This document shows, piece by piece, positions 5,520-7,101 of a stretch of DNA of 7,101 nucleotides. Position numbers and translations under genes: made by a program. Below the pieces are notes generated by a model. The model saw only the letters and a list, made by a program, of their open reading frames with translations. It ran no database searches and was not told the DNA's origin. Where the stretch lies: contig CAJLYO010000082.1 in the NCBI GenBank assembly GCA_905210885.1, positions 1-7,101 on the forward strand, in the 5' to 3' direction. This DNA is from an uncultured Eubacteriales bacterium. GTDB lineage: Bacteria > Bacillota > Clostridia > Monoglobales > Firm-18. Position 1 is the first letter of the stretch. Every line of letters starts with the position of its first letter.

Positions 5520-5900
5520 TTGAACATAGGGAAAAAATTAAGAGATACGGTTAAAATTAATACTTTGATAGATGAAAAAACAATAATTGAAGGAAATATA
5601 TCAGGTGACGGCAATTATAAAATAGACGGCAAGTTAAACGGAAACATCAGTGTTTCCGGAGATGTTGTAGTGGACGAAAAAGCCGTTATCACAGGCGATA
5701 TTACCGCAGTTAACGTTATTACCGCAGGCACGGTAAACGGCAATATAACAGCTTCGGGTCAGCTTGCGGTAAAAAGTACGGCGGTATTAAACGGCAACGG
5801 AAAAACATGCAGCATAGTAATCGAGGACGGAGCTTCGGTAAACGGAAACTACTCGATTGAGCAAAATTCACAGGAGGAACCTTCAGATGAAGAACAATAA
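5520..5900 (+). CDS. Bactofilin (polymer-forming cytoskeletal protein)
   Basis: This 126-residue protein is a short bactofilin (DUF583 family), which self-assembles without nucleotide into filaments on the inner membrane face and acts as a scaffold for cell-shape and envelope proteins. The hallmark opening NTLIDEKTIIEGNISGDGNYKIDGKLNGNI lies near residues 14-43. It is followed by repeated beta-helix turns with a roughly 17-residue spacing of hydrophobic and Gly/Asn positions (GDVVVDEKAVITGDI, GTVNGNITASGQLAV, GASVNGNYS). The last residues are an acidic, disordered-looking tail (QEEPSDEEQ). No signal peptide or membrane helix is present. The start is taken as TTG 5520 from the ribosome-binding-site spacing. 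It is the first gene of an operon whose second gene starts inside its last codons. A role in shape, division or sporulation is plausible, but nothing here picks one. Confidence 0.92.
   Translation: MNIGKKLRDTVKINTLIDEKTIIEGNISGDGNYKIDGKLNGNISVSGDVVVDEKAVITGDITAVNVITAGTVNGNITASGQLAVKSTAVLNGNGKTCSIVIEDGASVNGNYSIEQNSQEEPSDEEQ
5872..5877 (+). promoter_or_regulatory. Shine-Dalgarno site for the DUF1385 gene, inside the bactofilin gene
   Basis: AGGAGG at 5872-5877 lies 9 nt before the ATG at 5887. It supports that start over an in-frame TTG at 5857, which would give a 14-codon overlap and has no such site. Confidence 0.8.
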
Positions 5901-6816
5901 ATTCAAAACCAGCATAGGCGGACAGGCGGTTATCGAGGGCGTAATGATGCGCGGACCTCAAAGACTTGCAACCTCAGTAAGAAAGCCGGACGGCGAAATT
6001 GTTACGGATATAAAGCCGGTTGCGTCTGTTTTACAGAAAAATAAATTTTTAAAGCTGCCTATTATGCGAGGCTGTGTTTCTTTTGTCGAAAGCCTTGTTA
6101 CGGGCGTAAGGTGCCTTATGTTTTCCGCCGAATTTTTTGACACGGAGGAAGAACAGCCCGGGAAATTCGATTTATGGCTTGAGAAAAAATTCGGGGACAA
6201 GCTTAAAGACTATATTATCTATTTTTCGGTGGCGCTGTCACTTGTGCTTTCGATAGGTCTTTTTATAATGCTTCCGGCTTTTATCGCGGCGCTTTTTAAG
6301 CTTGAGTCCGGTATGACGAAAACGCTTTTGGAAGGTACGATACGCATTTTGCTCTTTATCGCATATCTTGCTTTAGTATCGCAGATGAACGATATAAAAC
6401 GTGTATTTATGTACCACGGCGCGGAGCACAAAAGCATAGCTTGCTTTGAAGCGGGAATGGAGCTGACTCCGGAAAACGCAAGGGGATGTTCGCGCTTTCA
6501 CCCCAGATGCGGCACAAGCTTTTTGCTTATAGTTATGCTTATAAGTATTTTGTTTTTTATGTTTATAAGAGTTGATTCAAAACCATTACAGTTATTGCTG
6601 CGTCTGGTGCTGATACCTGTGATCGCAGGAGTATCATTTGAATTTATAAGACTTGCCGGAAGGTATGACAACTGGTTCATGAATATATTGAGCCAGCCGG
6701 GGTTATGGATGCAGCGTCTTACGACAAAGGAACCTGATGATGATATGATAGAAGTTGGAATTGCTTCTGTTGAAGCTGTATTTGACTGGAAAGCATGGCA
6801 GAAAGAAGAAGGATAA
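5887..6816 (+). CDS. DUF1385 polytopic membrane protein (YqhQ-like)
   Basis: This 309-residue protein has the length and signature motifs of the DUF1385 family, to which Bacillus YqhQ belongs. Its biochemical role is not established. The soluble N-terminus carries GGQAVIEGVMMRG (11-23) and an Arg-rich stretch. Four or so membrane helices follow, at about 99-127, 141-156, 201-217 and 226-245. Between helices two and three lies a conserved loop with YHGAEHK (166-172), E-N-A-R-G-C-S-R (186-193) and F-H-P-R-C-G-T-S-F (194-202). The His, Glu and Cys residues there could form a metal or catalytic site, but that is only a guess. The gene overlaps the bactofilin stop by 14 nt and leaves one base before prmC, which implies one transcript and coupled translation. 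DUF1385 directly before prmC is a common Clostridia arrangement. Confidence 0.9.
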   Translation: MKNNKFKTSIGGQAVIEGVMMRGPQRLATSVRKPDGEIVTDIKPVASVLQKNKFLKLPIMRGCVSFVESLVTGVRCLMFSAEFFDTEEEQPGKFDLWLEKKFGDKLKDYIIYFSVALSLVLSIGLFIMLPAFIAALFKLESGMTKTLLEGTIRILLFIAYLALVSQMNDIKRVFMYHGAEHKSIACFEAGMELTPENARGCSRFHPRCGTSFLLIVMLISILFFMFIRVDSKPLQLLLRLVLIPVIAGVSFEFIRLAGRYDNWFMNILSQPGLWMQRLTTKEPDDDMIEVGIASVEAVFDWKAWQKEEG

Positions 6817-6817
6817 A

Positions 6818-7101
6818 ATGACATATAGGGAAGCAATAAAACTGGGGGAGAGCATTCTGCAGAAAGCCGATATAACAGATGCTAAAAATGATGCATGGCT
6901 TTTGCTTGCTATGGCGTGTAAGATAGATAGGACTTACTATTATGTCCATATGGATGAAGAACTCACAACAGAACAGACGAGGGAATACCAGTCTGTTTTA
7001 AAAAAACGTGCGGAACGTATTCCGCTCCAATATATAACAGGTGAGCAGGAATTTATGGGGCTTACATTCCATGTAAATAACAATGTACTTATTCCAAGAC
7101 A
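6818..7101 (+). CDS. prmC: PrmC, peptide chain release factor N5-glutamine methyltransferase (5' part)
   Basis: The first 94 codons are in the window; the rest lies beyond base 7101. PrmC (HemK) uses S-adenosylmethionine to methylate the glutamine of the GGQ motif in release factors 1 and 2, which raises the efficiency of peptide release. The visible part is the N-terminal helical substrate-recognition domain, MTYREAIKLGESIL to RAERIPLQYITGEQEF, then MGLTFHV and the start of the strand ending VLIPR, where the family continues with P-E-T/L-E. The SAM-binding GxGSG and the catalytic NPPY motifs fall outside the window. The ATG at 6818 follows AGAAGGA (6807-6813), and only one base separates it from the DUF1385 stop, so it belongs to the bactofilin operon. 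prfA often follows it in Clostridia, but that cannot be seen here. Confidence 0.93.
   Translation, partial: MTYREAIKLGESILQKADITDAKNDAWLLLAMACKIDRTYYYVHMDEELTTEQTREYQSVLKKRAERIPLQYITGEQEFMGLTFHVNNNVLIPR

Noticed and set aside
5719..5961. Minus-strand open frame opposite the bactofilin end
   Set aside because: It is antisense to two well-supported overlapping genes and has no start signal.

Overview
The window looks like a chromosomal segment from a Gram-positive anaerobe of the Clostridia, probably a gut or host-associated Bacillota. The support is: strong Shine-Dalgarno sequences (GGAGG type) before nearly every gene, near-consensus housekeeping promoters, moderately AT-rich DNA, a DUF1385 (YqhQ-like) gene directly upstream of prmC as in many Clostridia, and a PnuC-type vitamin transporter and a GH106-like glycosidase of types I associate with Clostridia. 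This assignment is inference from content; there is no rRNA or other marker in view.

Left part (1-3250). Two hairpins at 16-84 separate an unseen neighbour from a large glycoside hydrolase gene on the minus strand. That gene is broken into two overlapping frames: the N-terminal catalytic part (1262-3154) runs out of frame just after a Trp-Leu pair, and the C-terminal beta-sandwich part (121 to about 1293) continues in another frame. Joined by a one-base skip near 1294 they make one protein of about 1,010 residues, so this is either a real frameshift mutation or a sequence error. Divergent from it is an AraC-family regulator (3250-4104). The two promoters lie on top of each other on opposite strands (3178-3214), so only one polymerase could sit there at a time.

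Middle part (3250-5460). The AraC gene overlaps a GNAT acetyltransferase gene by one base, suggesting a two-gene operon. It meets a convergent pnuC-like transporter gene with only six bases between the stop codons. The pnuC gene has a good promoter and a leader of roughly 95 nt. That leader holds an intrinsic terminator ending exactly at the Shine-Dalgarno, plus an alternative upstream fold that would disrupt it. This is the architecture of a riboswitch or attenuator and is the most interesting regulatory element in the window.

Right part (5460-7101). A plus-strand operon encodes a small bactofilin (likely TTG start), a DUF1385 polytopic membrane protein whose start overlaps the bactofilin end by 14 nt, and the first 94 codons of prmC (release-factor glutamine methyltransferase), cut by the window edge. 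The tight packing indicates co-transcription and probable translational coupling of a cytoskeletal/envelope protein, an uncharacterised membrane protein and a translation-termination factor.

I see no tRNA, rRNA, CRISPR array, insertion sequence or phage gene. I do not see a clearly novel multi-gene system. The pnuC leader, the hydrolase frameshift, the overlapping promoters and the bactofilin-DUF1385 coupling are the points worth following up.
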